A stretch of 64,000 nucleotides of DNA from Segatella hominis (GTDB lineage: Bacteria > Bacteroidota > Bacteroidia > Bacteroidales > Bacteroidaceae). A program made the position numbers and the translations under genes. The stretch spans positions 2,439,501-2,503,500 of the forward strand of contig NZ_CP137559.1 of assembly GCF_019249725.2 (NCBI RefSeq). Reading direction: 5' to 3'. Each line of letters starts with the position of its first letter. Positions within the stretch are counted from its first letter, which is position 1. Positions 36,151 to 44,956 of the stretch are shown in pieces. Below the pieces are notes generated by a model. It saw nothing but the letters and a program-made list of their open reading frames with translations, was not told the origin of the DNA and did no database searches.

Positions 36151-36498
36151 CTATAAGTTAAGCCTCTTTCTAAATCTCATACTTTTAAGGCAAATTCCGC
36201 TCATGATGGCAGACAGAGTCTTGTGCGGCATTTTGCATTGCTTGTTCTTAGGGTCAAAGAATGGCAATTCAAAGGTTCCTCGTTCCAGTCGCTTGTGATA
36301 TAGCAAGAAACCATCGCCGTCCCATTTTAGCAGTTTAACCTGCTGGCGATTCTTGGAGAAGAAGATGAAGACAGCACCGCCAAGTGGTGGCAGCTCCATC
36401 TCCGTCCTTACTATCTGATACAAGCCATTAATACCCGTGTTCATTCGAACGTATCGCTGGCAGACATAGTATTGGGTGTTCTCATTTAATCCAAACAT
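36151..36498 (-). CDS. tnpB: IS66 accessory protein TnpB
   Basis: 115 residues, with the family segment GINGLYQIVRTEMELPPLGGAVFIFFSKNRQQVKLLKWDGDGF. Needed with TnpA and TnpC for transposition in studied IS66 elements; biochemical role is not clear. Overlaps the end of TnpA by 13 bases. Confidence 0.92.
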   Translation of the reverse strand: MFGLNENTQYYVCQRYVRMNTGINGLYQIVRTEMELPPLGGAVFIFFSKNRQQVKLLKWDGDGFLLYHKRLERGTFELPFFDPKNKQCKMPHKTLSAIMSGICLKSMRFRKRLNL

Positions 36499-36896
36499 AC
36501 CGCATCCTCCTTCTCATAAAGTTTCATTAACGCCATAACAGACTTGGCGCATCCTTTTTTGATCGACACAACGGTTCCATTGGGAAAGGTTATGTTTATG
36601 CCTTGAAGAAGATCCTCCATAGGAAGATCTATAGTTGGAGACTCCATAGGCACGAACATCACGCCGGTATTTGCAGTAGAGGCTTCTGCTCTTTCCTTAC
36701 GGGCTGCCTCCTGAACTTCGCGGATTTCATGCTTGGCACGCAGGACAGAATATCCCTTCTCGGACATCCAATTTTGCATGGTACGGTGATTTACATGCCT
36801 TTCCTTCAAGAAAGGAGTCAGGTGAGCCTTTGGATTTCGATTCAAATAGATTAAGAAGGAATTCCAAGCCTTCTCAAAACGTTCGTTTGTTGTCAT
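36486..36896 (-). CDS. tnpA: IS66 first open reading frame (TnpA-like, helix-turn-helix)
   Basis: 136 residues. The N-terminal helix-turn-helix (HLTPFLKERHVNHRTMQNWMSEKGYS) probably binds DNA; the C-terminal part, INITFPNGTVVSIKKG, is the usual end of IS66 OrfA. It is first in the tnpABC order. Confidence 0.85.
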   Translation of the reverse strand: MTTNERFEKAWNSFLIYLNRNPKAHLTPFLKERHVNHRTMQNWMSEKGYSVLRAKHEIREVQEAARKERAEASTANTGVMFVPMESPTIDLPMEDLLQGINITFPNGTVVSIKKGCAKSVMALMKLYEKEDAVCLD

Positions 36897-37259
36897 AATT
36901 CATGCAATTAAAAAATTATGGTGCAAAGGTACGAACAAACGAGAAAGCTACAATGGTATAAACGCGGAGCCGCTTACGCAAAAAAGATGAAGGACGGTGA
37001 AGGGTGGTGAAGGGTTGAATTTTACCTTTCATCCTCAAATCCTCTGTGTTTATCAGCATTCCGGGCGAAAAGATGAAGGGTGAAGGGTAAAATCGTATTT
37101 CGATTTTAATTTTTCTCTACTATAAAGATTTTTCCAAACATCTACCACCGCTATTTTTACATAAAAACCAATACAAACATTTTCTATAATAAGGAAATCA
37201 GAGAACAGAACGCCAAGCAGATATTCTTGACTCACCAAAGTCGAAAAGTGCCTAAGGAA

Positions 37260-37318
37260 GGGCACTTTTGTGCCAAGGTAAGGGCACTTTTGCGCTCGGG
37301 CAAGAGCACTTTTGTGCC
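37260..37318. repeat. 22-bp tandem repeat of GGGCACTTTTG
   Basis: Three units start at 37260, 37282 and 37304; a partial fourth, inverted, is at 37241-37251 (AAAAGTGCC). Confidence 0.75.
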
Positions 37319-37356
37319 TCCGATAAACGACAAGGGAGTCCAAGTAAGACACGACC

Positions 37357-37396
37357 CGTATCTCCGAAACACAGATTCCTATCTTTCGGAGATACG
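37357..37396. repeat. Hairpin CGTATCTCCGAAA / TTTCGGAGATACG
   Basis: Perfect 13-bp arms at 37357-37369 and 37384-37396 with a 14-base loop; no T run follows. Confidence 0.75.
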
Positions 37397-37677
37397 AGTC
37401 GCAAACAAGTCATTTGTACTAGGATACAAGCGATATTGATTTCTTTAAATCTTACTGATTACCCGTAACATGCTGATAGTCAACACCAATTAGGAAGGTG
37501 AAATGATGAAAGAAACAAATTAGGAACAACAAAATCAAGAAACCCCAAAATGAAAGGAATAATATTGTGAAATACTCAACTATTTGCATATCTCGTAAAC
37601 ATTTTGAGAATATTATACCTTTTTCTGAAATCATTTTCGTACTTTTGCAAGCGTATTTACTTATTTTATAATAATGT

Positions 37678-37863
37678 ATGGCAAAGAAGATGATGCTCGA
37701 CTATCCCGACTACAACAACGACATCATTTCTGCCGAATGTGACTTCTCTTCACGCTCCTATCTCTATCGCATATTCAAAGAGAAAGAAGGTTGCTCCCCA
37801 ACTGTCTGGAGAGCAAAAAAACATCATAAGCAACCCGACAAAGGGCATATAATTATATGGTGA
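37678..37863 (+). CDS. AraC-type helix-turn-helix stub
   Basis: 61 residues holding only the second half of an AraC/XylS DNA-binding domain: IISAECDFSSRSYLYRIFKE followed by EGCSPTVWRAKK. Full AraC proteins have 250 or more residues. A good promoter, TACTTTTG at 37640-37647, and an ATG lie just upstream, so the stub may be expressed; otherwise it is a fragment of a larger regulator. Confidence 0.5.
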   Translation: MAKKMMLDYPDYNNDIISAECDFSSRSYLYRIFKEKEGCSPTVWRAKKHHKQPDKGHIIIW

Positions 37864-37875
37864 CATTGCGATAGT

Positions 37876-37966
37876 ACCGCCCTAACTATATAAAAACAGG
37901 TAGTTAGGGCGGTGATATCACTTATAAGTCCGCCCTAATTATATCAAAAAAGGTAGTTAGGGCGGT
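37876..37966. repeat. Two tandem copies of a CCGCCCTAA hairpin
   Basis: 37876-37913 and 37930-37966 each have CCGCCCTAA pairing with TTAGGGCGG around an A-rich loop containing AGGTAG. The spacing is about 54 bases. They lie between the AraC stub and the next promoter and may also terminate transcription. Confidence 0.85.
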
Positions 37967-37996
37967 GGTATCCTTGCAGAATTCATTTTTTTTGTT

Positions 37997-38004
37997 TATC
38001 TTTG
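37997..38004 (+). promoter_or_regulatory. -7 box of the ATPase gene at 38046
   Basis: TATCTTTG, about 42 bases before the start codon and 30 bases after the second hairpin. Confidence 0.65.
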
Positions 38005-38045
38005 CACCGGTAAGATTGAGTATAAATGAAATAAAATCAGGAATT

Positions 38046-39506
38046 ATGGATGCAAACGGAATAATAGGACGTGAATATGAGCAGAAACTCATTCTGGAAC
38101 GTTGTAATAGCTGCAAGGCAGAACTGATAGCAGTCTATGGTCGTAGGCGTGTAGGAAAGACTTTCCTGGTTCGGAAAATGTTCAACGACCAGTTTGCCTT
38201 TTCGTTTATAGGTATGTATGAAGTGAGCCGTGCTGTACAGCTGGAGCAGTTTCGTATGGCACTGACGCAGTATGCTAAAAAATCTGTGCCGAGATTGAAA
38301 ACCTGGTTTGAGGCATTTGCCGCTTTACGTGAATATCTTTCGGGGTTATCTCAGCAGGAGCCGATAGTTCTGTTCTTTGATGAGTTGCCTTGGATGGATA
38401 CGCCCAAAAGCAATTTCATCGCAGCCTTCAGCTATTTTTGGAATTCATGGGCCTCTATGGTCCCTCAGCTGAAACTTATCGTCTGTGGTTCTTCTACCAC
38501 GTGGATGTTGGCTAAGTTTATAGGCGATAAGGGCGGATTGTATGGTCGAGTAACCCGTCAGATCTATCTGGCTCCCTTCTCTCTGGGCGAGACAGAGCAG
38601 TTCTTAAACGGATTGAAAGGACTGGCTCTTACCCGCCAGCAGGTGTTGGATGTGTATATGATACTGGGTGGTATTCCTTATTATCTTGATATGCTGGAGC
38701 GTGGTGTTCCGTTAGACGTGTGCATCGACAGACTGTTTTTCTCGCAGGATTCACCATTGCGTGGAGAATTCGATTTCCTCTTCCGTTCCCTCTTTAATGA
38801 CTCCAAGCATTATCGCAAGATAGTAGAGGTGCTTTCAGAAAAAATGAAGGGTATGACCCGCAAGGAATTGATGGATGAGTTGAAACTGAAAGGTGGTGGA
38901 CAGTTGTCTGAAATCCTGGAGAATCTGAAGAAATGCGATTTTATCAGGAAATATTCTACCATAGGAAAAAGTGAAAGGGATGCCCTTTATCAGTTAACAG
39001 ACTTATACTCATTGTTCTATACCCGTTTTGTGGCAAACAACAGTGGGCAGGATAAGAACTTCTGGAGTAATATGCGTAATTCTGGAAGTAGAACCGCCTG
39101 GAGTGGTTATGCTTTTGAGCAGGTATGCCTGCATCATATTCCACAGATTAAGAAGGCTTTAGGTATTTCTGGTGTTTTGGCGAATGTTTATTCCTGGTCT
39201 TGCCGTCCTTTTGTGGATGCTACCGGTGCAGAATGGAGAGGAGGTCAGATTGATATGCTGATAGATCGTGCTGATGGAGCTATCAATATCTGTGAGATGA
39301 AATATGCCAAGGATGAGTTTGTGATAGATGCCGGCTATGAGCAGCGGCTGCGTGACAGGATGTCTTCCTTCTCTGTGGCGACCAAGACGAAGAAGGCATT
39401 GCTGCATACCTTCATCACTACTTATGGAGTGAAGCAGAATATGCATAGCGGATTGGTGAATAGTGAGGTAAGGATGAATGATCTTTTTGAAAAAGCAAAC
39501 ACATAA
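38046..39506 (+). CDS. AAA ATPase with DUF234-like nuclease-type end
   Basis: 486 residues: Walker A VYGRRRVGKT (about 30-39), Walker B PIVLFFDELPWMD (about 112), a winged helix (MTRKELMDELKLKGGGQLSEILENL) and a C-terminal domain with GGQIDMLIDRADGAINICEMKYAK, a PD-(D/E)XK-like D...E-x-K. Distinct from the DUF4143 protein upstream but of similar build. The frame opens at 37965, but ATG 38046 is chosen because the promoter lies at 37997. A strong terminator follows. Confidence 0.82.
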   Translation: MDANGIIGREYEQKLILERCNSCKAELIAVYGRRRVGKTFLVRKMFNDQFAFSFIGMYEVSRAVQLEQFRMALTQYAKKSVPRLKTWFEAFAALREYLSGLSQQEPIVLFFDELPWMDTPKSNFIAAFSYFWNSWASMVPQLKLIVCGSSTTWMLAKFIGDKGGLYGRVTRQIYLAPFSLGETEQFLNGLKGLALTRQQVLDVYMILGGIPYYLDMLERGVPLDVCIDRLFFSQDSPLRGEFDFLFRSLFNDSKHYRKIVEVLSEKMKGMTRKELMDELKLKGGGQLSEILENLKKCDFIRKYSTIGKSERDALYQLTDLYSLFYTRFVANNSGQDKNFWSNMRNSGSRTAWSGYAFEQVCLHHIPQIKKALGISGVLANVYSWSCRPFVDATGAEWRGGQIDMLIDRADGAINICEMKYAKDEFVIDAGYEQRLRDRMSSFSVATKTKKALLHTFITTYGVKQNMHSGLVNSEVRMNDLFEKANT

Positions 39507-39525
39507 AGTGTCTTTTTTTAGCACT

Positions 39526-39574
39526 AAAGCGAAAAAGGTGGATTTGCACTCTACAAATCCACCTTTTTCGCTTT
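39526..39574. terminator. Bidirectional terminator between the ATPase gene and rseP
   Basis: AAAGCGAAAAAGGTGGATTTG pairs nearly perfectly with the inverse copy at 39554-39574. Confidence 0.88.
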
Positions 39575-39652
39575 ATAAATAGAGCTAATGTGCTCTTAAT
39601 TCTTATTTTTCTAATCCAGAAATCACCTTACAGAATACTTAACAATCCACTG

Positions 39653-41056
39653 TTACAGGATTCCAAACAGTCGCAAGACATCATTCAGATTCGCCACTAC
39701 CAGCAGCAGAATCAAGATACCGAAACCGACAAACTCGGCACGCTCCATGAACTTATCGCCTGGCTTGCGACCGGTAATGATCTCATACAACAGGAAGAAG
39801 ACATGACCGCCATCCAATGCAGGAATCGGAAGGATATTCATAAACGCCAGGATGATGCTCAGGAAGGCTGTCATCATCCAGAACGCATGCCAGTCCCACA
39901 TGGATGGGAACAGACTGCCCAATGCGCCGAAACCGCCTAAGCTCTTGGCACCCTCCTTGGAGAAGACATACTTCATATCGCCTACATAACCAGACAAGAC
40001 ATTCCAGCCATACTTGATGCCGGCTGGGAAACTCTCGAAGAATCCATAACTGATGTGGGTTGGCTGGTAGTCCATCATCACAGGATGATTGTAGAAACCT
40101 AACTTCACGCCCTCGTCTGTGGACTCAAACTGTACTGCCAAGTTGAGGGTATCTGCTGCAGAATTCTTATTACCAACGCCTGCACGCAATACAGTCAGGG
40201 TGCCAGTAAGAGCCTTCAAACTGTCTTTAGGTGTCTGCGCTACGGAAAGCACATCCTCCACTCTGCCCAACTCCTCGGTCAACTCATTATAGGAATCCAC
40301 CTTCTTGCCGTTGACGCTCAGAATACAATCGCCCTTCTTCAGACCAACCTTGGCTGCAGGAGAATCCTGCATCACGCTATCAATCTGCAATGGTACGAAG
40401 ACCTCTACAAAACGAGGACTTTCCTTGATCATGTCGAGCATATTCAGGTCGCCTGGGGTCTGGATGCTTACCTTCTTGCCGTTGCGTAATACATCTACAC
40501 GCTGCGCCTTGGAGAGGTCACGGAACAGGTCGCCATCATAGGTCTTAAACTCGCCCAAGTCTGTAGATAAGAGAATATCATGGTCCTGGAAACCTAATTT
40601 CTTGGCTTCGGTATTGAACTTCATACCCTGTTTCATGTCCTTGGTAGCCACATAGGTATCGCCCCAATGGAACATCACCATGGAATAGATGAAGAGAGCC
40701 AAGACGAAATTGACCAGCACACCACCTATCATAATGAGAAGACGCTGCCAGGCCGGTTTGCTACGGAACTCATAAGGCTGTTCCGGCTGCTTCATCTGTT
40801 CGGTATCGAAACTCTCGTCGATCATACCCGAAATCTTACAATAGCCACCCAATGGCAACCAGCCCATTCCGTAAGTAGTATCTGAATTCTTTGGCTTGAA
40901 CTCAAAGAGGTGGAACCATGGGTCGAAGAAAAGATAGAACTTCTCAACTCTTACACCGAAGAGTTTGGAGAAGAAGAAGTGTCCGCCCTCATGGAGCAGC
41001 ACCAAGATGGAAAGCGAGAGCATCAGCTGCAACGCTTTGATCAAAAATACTTCCAT
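39653..41056 (-). CDS. rseP: Site-2 protease RseP (membrane zinc metalloprotease)
   Basis: 467-residue inner-membrane protease that cuts membrane-bound anti-sigma factors and signal-peptide remnants. HExxH is HEGGH at 22-26 in the first helix, the second zinc site is in NILPIPALDGGH near the end, and a PDZ domain lies in the middle (VGLKKGDCILSVNGKKVDSY). Directly downstream of dxr on the same strand, as in many Bacteroidota. Confidence 0.94.
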   Translation of the reverse strand: MEVFLIKALQLMLSLSILVLLHEGGHFFFSKLFGVRVEKFYLFFDPWFHLFEFKPKNSDTTYGMGWLPLGGYCKISGMIDESFDTEQMKQPEQPYEFRSKPAWQRLLIMIGGVLVNFVLALFIYSMVMFHWGDTYVATKDMKQGMKFNTEAKKLGFQDHDILLSTDLGEFKTYDGDLFRDLSKAQRVDVLRNGKKVSIQTPGDLNMLDMIKESPRFVEVFVPLQIDSVMQDSPAAKVGLKKGDCILSVNGKKVDSYNELTEELGRVEDVLSVAQTPKDSLKALTGTLTVLRAGVGNKNSAADTLNLAVQFESTDEGVKLGFYNHPVMMDYQPTHISYGFFESFPAGIKYGWNVLSGYVGDMKYVFSKEGAKSLGGFGALGSLFPSMWDWHAFWMMTAFLSIILAFMNILPIPALDGGHVFFLLYEIITGRKPGDKFMERAEFVGFGILILLLVVANLNDVLRLFGIL

Positions 41057-41092
41057 TAATTATTGATTATTCTGATTATTGATTATACCTTA

Positions 41093-42256
41093 TTATATAT
41101 GATGCATCAGTTCGGTGGCGATGCGGCGAGCCTCGGCATCGGTCTGCAGATAGACATCGAGGTCGGGCTGACTGTCGAAGGTGGCTTTCGCCATCACCTC
41201 TTCGATGATGTCTGCCATCTGCAGGAATCCACATTCGCCACGACGGAAGCCTGCATTGACGATTTCATTGGCTGCATTGACGATGCAGGACATATTGCCG
41301 CCCTTGCGGATGGCGTCAAAGCAGAGTTGCAGACACTTGAACTTCTTGTAGTCTGGTTCGAAAAACTGCAAATCCTGGGTCTTGAAAAGGTCAAGACGCT
41401 CGCCCTTCAAAGGCAGGCGCTGAGGGAAGGAGAAGGCATACTGGATAGGCAGGCGCATATCCGGCACACCCAACTGGGCCTTGACGGCTCCATCCATAAA
41501 CTGTACGGCACTATGCACCACGCTCTGCGGATGGATGAGCACCTGTATCTTGTCGGCAGGTACGCCGAAAAGCCACTTCGCTTCCGTCACCTCAAATCCC
41601 TTGTTCATGAGAGAAGCGGAGTCGATGGTTATCTTGGCGCCCATATCCCAGGTAGGATGCTGGAGGGCATCGGCTGCCGTCACCTTCTCCAACTGCTCGT
41701 GGGTGAAATTGCGGAAAGGTCCACCCGAACAGGTAAGGAGTATCTTGTCGATTTCGTTCTGATCCTCGCCCACCAAACTCTGGAAGATGGCGCTATGTTC
41801 GCTATCCACCGGGAGGATAGGCGCATGATACTGCTGAGCCAACTGGCAGATGAGTTCACCTGCCACAACGAGGGTTTCCTTATTGGCCAGACAGATTTTC
41901 TTGTGGGCCTTGATGGCATGGATGGTTGGTTCCAGTCCAGAGAAACCCACCATAGAGGCAAGCACCATGTCGATAGGATCAGCCTCCACGATGTCGCAGA
42001 GAGCCTGTGCACCTGCATAGACCTTGATGTCCGGTTCGTCGCGGAGCAGATCCTGCAGTTCCTCATAAAGTGTCTCATCGGCGATGACGACGGCAGCAGG
42101 ATGGAACTTGTGCGCCTGGGCAGCCAGTTCCTTCACACGATGGTTGGCGGTGAGGCAATAGACCTCGTAAAGGTCGCTATGCTGTTCGATGACATCCAGC
42201 GCCTGTGTGCCGATGCTTCCCGTAGAACCGAGAATACATATCTGTTGTTTTTTCAT
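41093..42256 (-). CDS. dxr: 1-deoxy-D-xylulose 5-phosphate reductoisomerase
   Basis: 387 residues; makes methylerythritol phosphate from DXP with NADPH in the MEP pathway. NADPH-binding ILGSTGSIGTQALDVI at the N-terminus, the metal-binding PVDSEHSAIFQ, and the substrate loop GGPFRNFT are visible. It lies between rimM and rseP on the minus strand with short gaps. Confidence 0.95.
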   Translation of the reverse strand: MKKQQICILGSTGSIGTQALDVIEQHSDLYEVYCLTANHRVKELAAQAHKFHPAAVVIADETLYEELQDLLRDEPDIKVYAGAQALCDIVEADPIDMVLASMVGFSGLEPTIHAIKAHKKICLANKETLVVAGELICQLAQQYHAPILPVDSEHSAIFQSLVGEDQNEIDKILLTCSGGPFRNFTHEQLEKVTAADALQHPTWDMGAKITIDSASLMNKGFEVTEAKWLFGVPADKIQVLIHPQSVVHSAVQFMDGAVKAQLGVPDMRLPIQYAFSFPQRLPLKGERLDLFKTQDLQFFEPDYKKFKCLQLCFDAIRKGGNMSCIVNAANEIVNAGFRRGECGFLQMADIIEEVMAKATFDSQPDLDVYLQTDAEARRIATELMHHI

Positions 42257-42271
42257 TACTCTTCAGTTAAA

Positions 42272-42793
42272 TTACAGTTCCAGCAATCCTTCCGGAATTG
42301 CCATTCTGATTTCTTTCTTCTCTGCATTCACTTCCTCAATGAGGTCGTTGCTGGCAGGAATCAGCACTTCCTCTCCCTCCGGGGTAGTCACCTCGAAGAG
42401 GAGATTGATGGTAGAATCATCCACATGATCGATGGTGCCCACCACCTTGCCAGTAGGAACATCCACCAGTTGGAAACCGATGATTTCAGCCCAGCTCATG
42501 TGCTCACCATCGCTATCGGAAAGATGGCGCGGGAAATAAACCTCGCAGCCCGTATAGTTGCGAGCCTGTTCCTGCGTGTCAATATCCTCAAACTTCACCA
42601 GTACGTTTTCATCATTTTTGAAGCGGTATTCCTCCATATAGAAAGGAACGAGGATGCCATTGATGTCGAGCACAAGATACTCCGCATCCACACGGTCGAA
42701 AACATCATCTGTGATGGCGAAGGTGATTTCTCCCTTCACGCCGTGAGGCTTTCCGAGCTTACCTATCTTATATACGTCGTCACGTCTTATCAT
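42272..42793 (-). CDS. rimM: 16S rRNA-processing protein RimM
   Basis: 173 residues; assembly factor for the head of the 30S subunit, binding ribosomal protein S19. N-terminal barrel begins YKIGKLGKPHGVKGEITF, the family signature, and the PRC-barrel follows with LVDVPTGKVVGTIDHVDD and GEEVLIPASNDLI. It is 15 bp upstream of dxr. Confidence 0.93.
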   Translation of the reverse strand: MIRRDDVYKIGKLGKPHGVKGEITFAITDDVFDRVDAEYLVLDINGILVPFYMEEYRFKNDENVLVKFEDIDTQEQARNYTGCEVYFPRHLSDSDGEHMSWAEIIGFQLVDVPTGKVVGTIDHVDDSTINLLFEVTTPEGEEVLIPASNDLIEEVNAEKKEIRMAIPEGLLEL

Positions 42794-42835
42794 ACTTTAC
42801 TTTGAATTTTGAACTTTATGATTAGTAAAGCAAAT

Positions 42836-42870
42836 GAATTCTTCACTCTTCGTTCTTCACTCTTCACTTA
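42836..42870. repeat. Dispersed repeat GAATTCTTCACTCTTCG, copy 3
   Basis: Fills the gap between murA and rimM and ends one base before the murA stop codon. Confidence 0.8.
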
Positions 42871-42871
42871 C

Positions 42872-44182
42872 CTAATCGCAGACACGGGTAATCTTGGCAC
42901 CCAATGCGTTGAGACGGTTTTCGATGTCCTCATATCCACGGTCTATCTGTGCGATATTGGCGATACGGCTGGTTCCGTTGGCGCTCATGGCAGCTATCAG
43001 CAGGGCGATTCCGGCACGGATATCCGGACTCGTCATTCTGCCTGCACGGAGCGTGAGCTTATGGTCGTGACCTACCACCACGGCACGATGAGGGTCGCAA
43101 AGGATGATCTGCGCACCCATGTCGATGAGTTTATCCACAAAGAAGAGACGGCTCTCGAACATCTTCTGATGGAAGAGGACGCTACCGCGAGCCTGGGTAG
43201 CCACTACCAGCAGGACGGAGAGAAGGTCTGGAGTCAAGCCTGGCCAAGGAGCATCCGAGAGAGTCATGATGGTGCCGTCGATGAAGGAATCGATGACATA
43301 ATGCTTCTGTTCAGGAATGAAGAGATCATCGCCCTCTACCTTGATTTTCACACCTAAGCGGCGGAAGGCATCAGGAATGATTCCCAAATTCTTGACCGAT
43401 ACGTCCTTGATGCGGACACCAGCGCCACACATGGCAGCCATTCCGATGAAGGAACCCACCTCGATCATATCCGGCAGAATGGTATGTTCGGCTCCATGCA
43501 GACTTTCCACACCCACGATGGTGAGGAGGTTGCTGGCTATGCCGCTGATGCGTGCTCCCATCGCATTGAGCAGATGGCAGAGCTGCTGGATATAGGGTTC
43601 GCAGGCTGCATTATAGATGGTGGTAGTACCCTTGGCGAGCACGGAAGCCATGATGATATTGGCAGTACCCGTAACGGAAGCCTCATCGAGCAGCATATAG
43701 CAGCCCTTCAAGTGGTCTGCCTCTATCTGATAGACATTGCGCTCGTCATCATGCATAAACTTGGCTCCCAAATATTTGAAACCCAAGAAATGCGTGTCGA
43801 GACGACGGCGACCAATCTTGTCGCCACCAGGCTTGGCAATCGTAGCCTTTCCGCAACGGCCCAAGAGCGGACCGATCATGAGCACGCTGCCACGAAGGGA
43901 GGAACATTTCTTCACAAACTCTATGCTGTCCAGATAGTCGAGATTGAGTTCATCGCTCTGGAAAGTATAGTCGTTGTGGCTGTTCTGTGTCACCTTGACT
44001 CCGATTTCTTTCAGCAACTTGATGAGATTGTTGACGTCGAGGATGTCCGGCACGTTCTTGATGCGCACAGGATCCTTAGTTAAAATCGTGGTACAGATGA
44101 CCTCCAGGGCCTCATTCTTGGCACCTTGTGGAACAATCGTTCCCTTGAGCGGATGGCCGCCCTCTATGATGAATGACTCCAT
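42872..44182 (-). CDS. murA: UDP-N-acetylglucosamine 1-carboxyvinyltransferase, Asp in place of catalytic Cys
   Basis: 436 residues; first committed step of peptidoglycan synthesis, transferring enolpyruvate from PEP to UDP-GlcNAc. The N-terminus has GAKNEALEVI with the conserved Lys22/Asn23. In the active-site loop the usual GGCxIG reads GGDKIG, so Asp121 stands where E. coli has Cys115. Such Asp enzymes are known to be active and fosfomycin-resistant. Last two genes of the strand before it are DUF4290 and tsaB. Confidence 0.95.
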   Translation of the reverse strand: MESFIIEGGHPLKGTIVPQGAKNEALEVICTTILTKDPVRIKNVPDILDVNNLIKLLKEIGVKVTQNSHNDYTFQSDELNLDYLDSIEFVKKCSSLRGSVLMIGPLLGRCGKATIAKPGGDKIGRRRLDTHFLGFKYLGAKFMHDDERNVYQIEADHLKGCYMLLDEASVTGTANIIMASVLAKGTTTIYNAACEPYIQQLCHLLNAMGARISGIASNLLTIVGVESLHGAEHTILPDMIEVGSFIGMAAMCGAGVRIKDVSVKNLGIIPDAFRRLGVKIKVEGDDLFIPEQKHYVIDSFIDGTIMTLSDAPWPGLTPDLLSVLLVVATQARGSVLFHQKMFESRLFFVDKLIDMGAQIILCDPHRAVVVGHDHKLTLRAGRMTSPDIRAGIALLIAAMSANGTSRIANIAQIDRGYEDIENRLNALGAKITRVCD

Positions 44183-44185
44183 AAG

Positions 44186-44860
44186 CTACTTATTATTCCT
44201 TTTCTTGTTATTTTTCTGAGAACCATTATTATTTTTCTGAGAACCGTTGTTGTTCTTTTGAGAAGCATGATTGTTTTTCTGAGGAACATTACCTGTAGGC
44301 AACACGAATTTCTCAAACTTGAAGTTCTTCAGGTCAAGTTGAATCTTGCCGTCTGTGAAACGAGCCAGGTCGGCAGCCACCTTCTCCTCATCGCAGGAAC
44401 CGTGGCTCCATTGCGCCAGGTCGCGTCTCATCTGATTGGCAGTCAGCTTCACCAGTTCTTCACGCTCCGCTCCCGGCTCCATGTTCTTCAGTTTGTCGAA
44501 GATTTCAAACATCATGGCTCCATAGTGGCGCACAGGGATTCTCGTCATCGGATAATCCATCGGATCGGGTCTTTTGGCAATATCCTCAGCCTGCTTCACG
44601 GCATAGGGATAGTCGATATCGAGCTTGAAACCGCTCATGATAGCGAGATGGTCCCAGAGTTTGCGATGATGGTCCTCGGCATCTGCACCATCAGGAAACA
44701 TGTGGTCCATGATGGCGATAATAGACTCCGCACAATGCTGGCGCTCAGCACGGTCTTTGATGGCGACGGCATGATCGACCATACTCTGAATCTCCCTGCC
44801 ATATTCCGGCAAAACCAACTTTTCGCGTTGGGTATTGTAATCTAATCCTTCTATATTCAT
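44186..44860 (-). CDS. DUF4290 protein with Asn/Lys repeat tail
   Basis: 224 residues, three bases upstream of murA. The DUF4290 domain (about 1-185) begins LDYNTQREKLVLPEYGREIQ; its function is not known, but it is commonly found beside murA and rimM in Bacteroidota. The C-terminus is a low-complexity tail of repeated QKNNNGS units ending KNNKKRNNK. It is cytosolic, and the basic tail could bind RNA or ribosomes. Confidence 0.88.
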   Translation of the reverse strand: MNIEGLDYNTQREKLVLPEYGREIQSMVDHAVAIKDRAERQHCAESIIAIMDHMFPDGADAEDHHRKLWDHLAIMSGFKLDIDYPYAVKQAEDIAKRPDPMDYPMTRIPVRHYGAMMFEIFDKLKNMEPGAEREELVKLTANQMRRDLAQWSHGSCDEEKVAADLARFTDGKIQLDLKNFKFEKFVLPTGNVPQKNNHASQKNNNGSQKNNNGSQKNNKKRNNK

Positions 44861-44956
44861 TCTGATGATGATTGATGAATGTTCTTTTTTATATTATATG
44901 TAAGAAACCCACTTTATATTATATGTGAGAAAACCACCGTTAGAGCAGATCTTCTC

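Larger units (their letters stand above)
34423..36977 (-). mobile_element. Complete IS66-family insertion sequence
   Basis: 2555 bp bounded by perfect 23-bp inverted ends (34423-34445, starting GTAAGCGGCTCCGCG, and 36955-36977), flanked by exact 8-bp duplications GCAAAAAA at 34415-34422 and 36978-36985. It contains the three IS66 genes. Intact ends and target duplication suggest a recent, possibly active insertion. Confidence 0.95.
36986..37639. other. Non-coding stretch with repeats right of IS66
   Basis: No gene seen. It contains GAAGGGTGGTGAAGGG-type runs near 36995 and 37075, a 22-bp tandem repeat at 37260-37318 and a hairpin at 37357-37396, then AT-rich sequence. Confidence 0.55.

Noticed and set aside
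41063..42805. 580-codon plus-strand frame
   Set aside because: It is antisense to dxr and rimM, both clear genes; high GC at third positions keeps the opposite frame open. No signal or motif seen.
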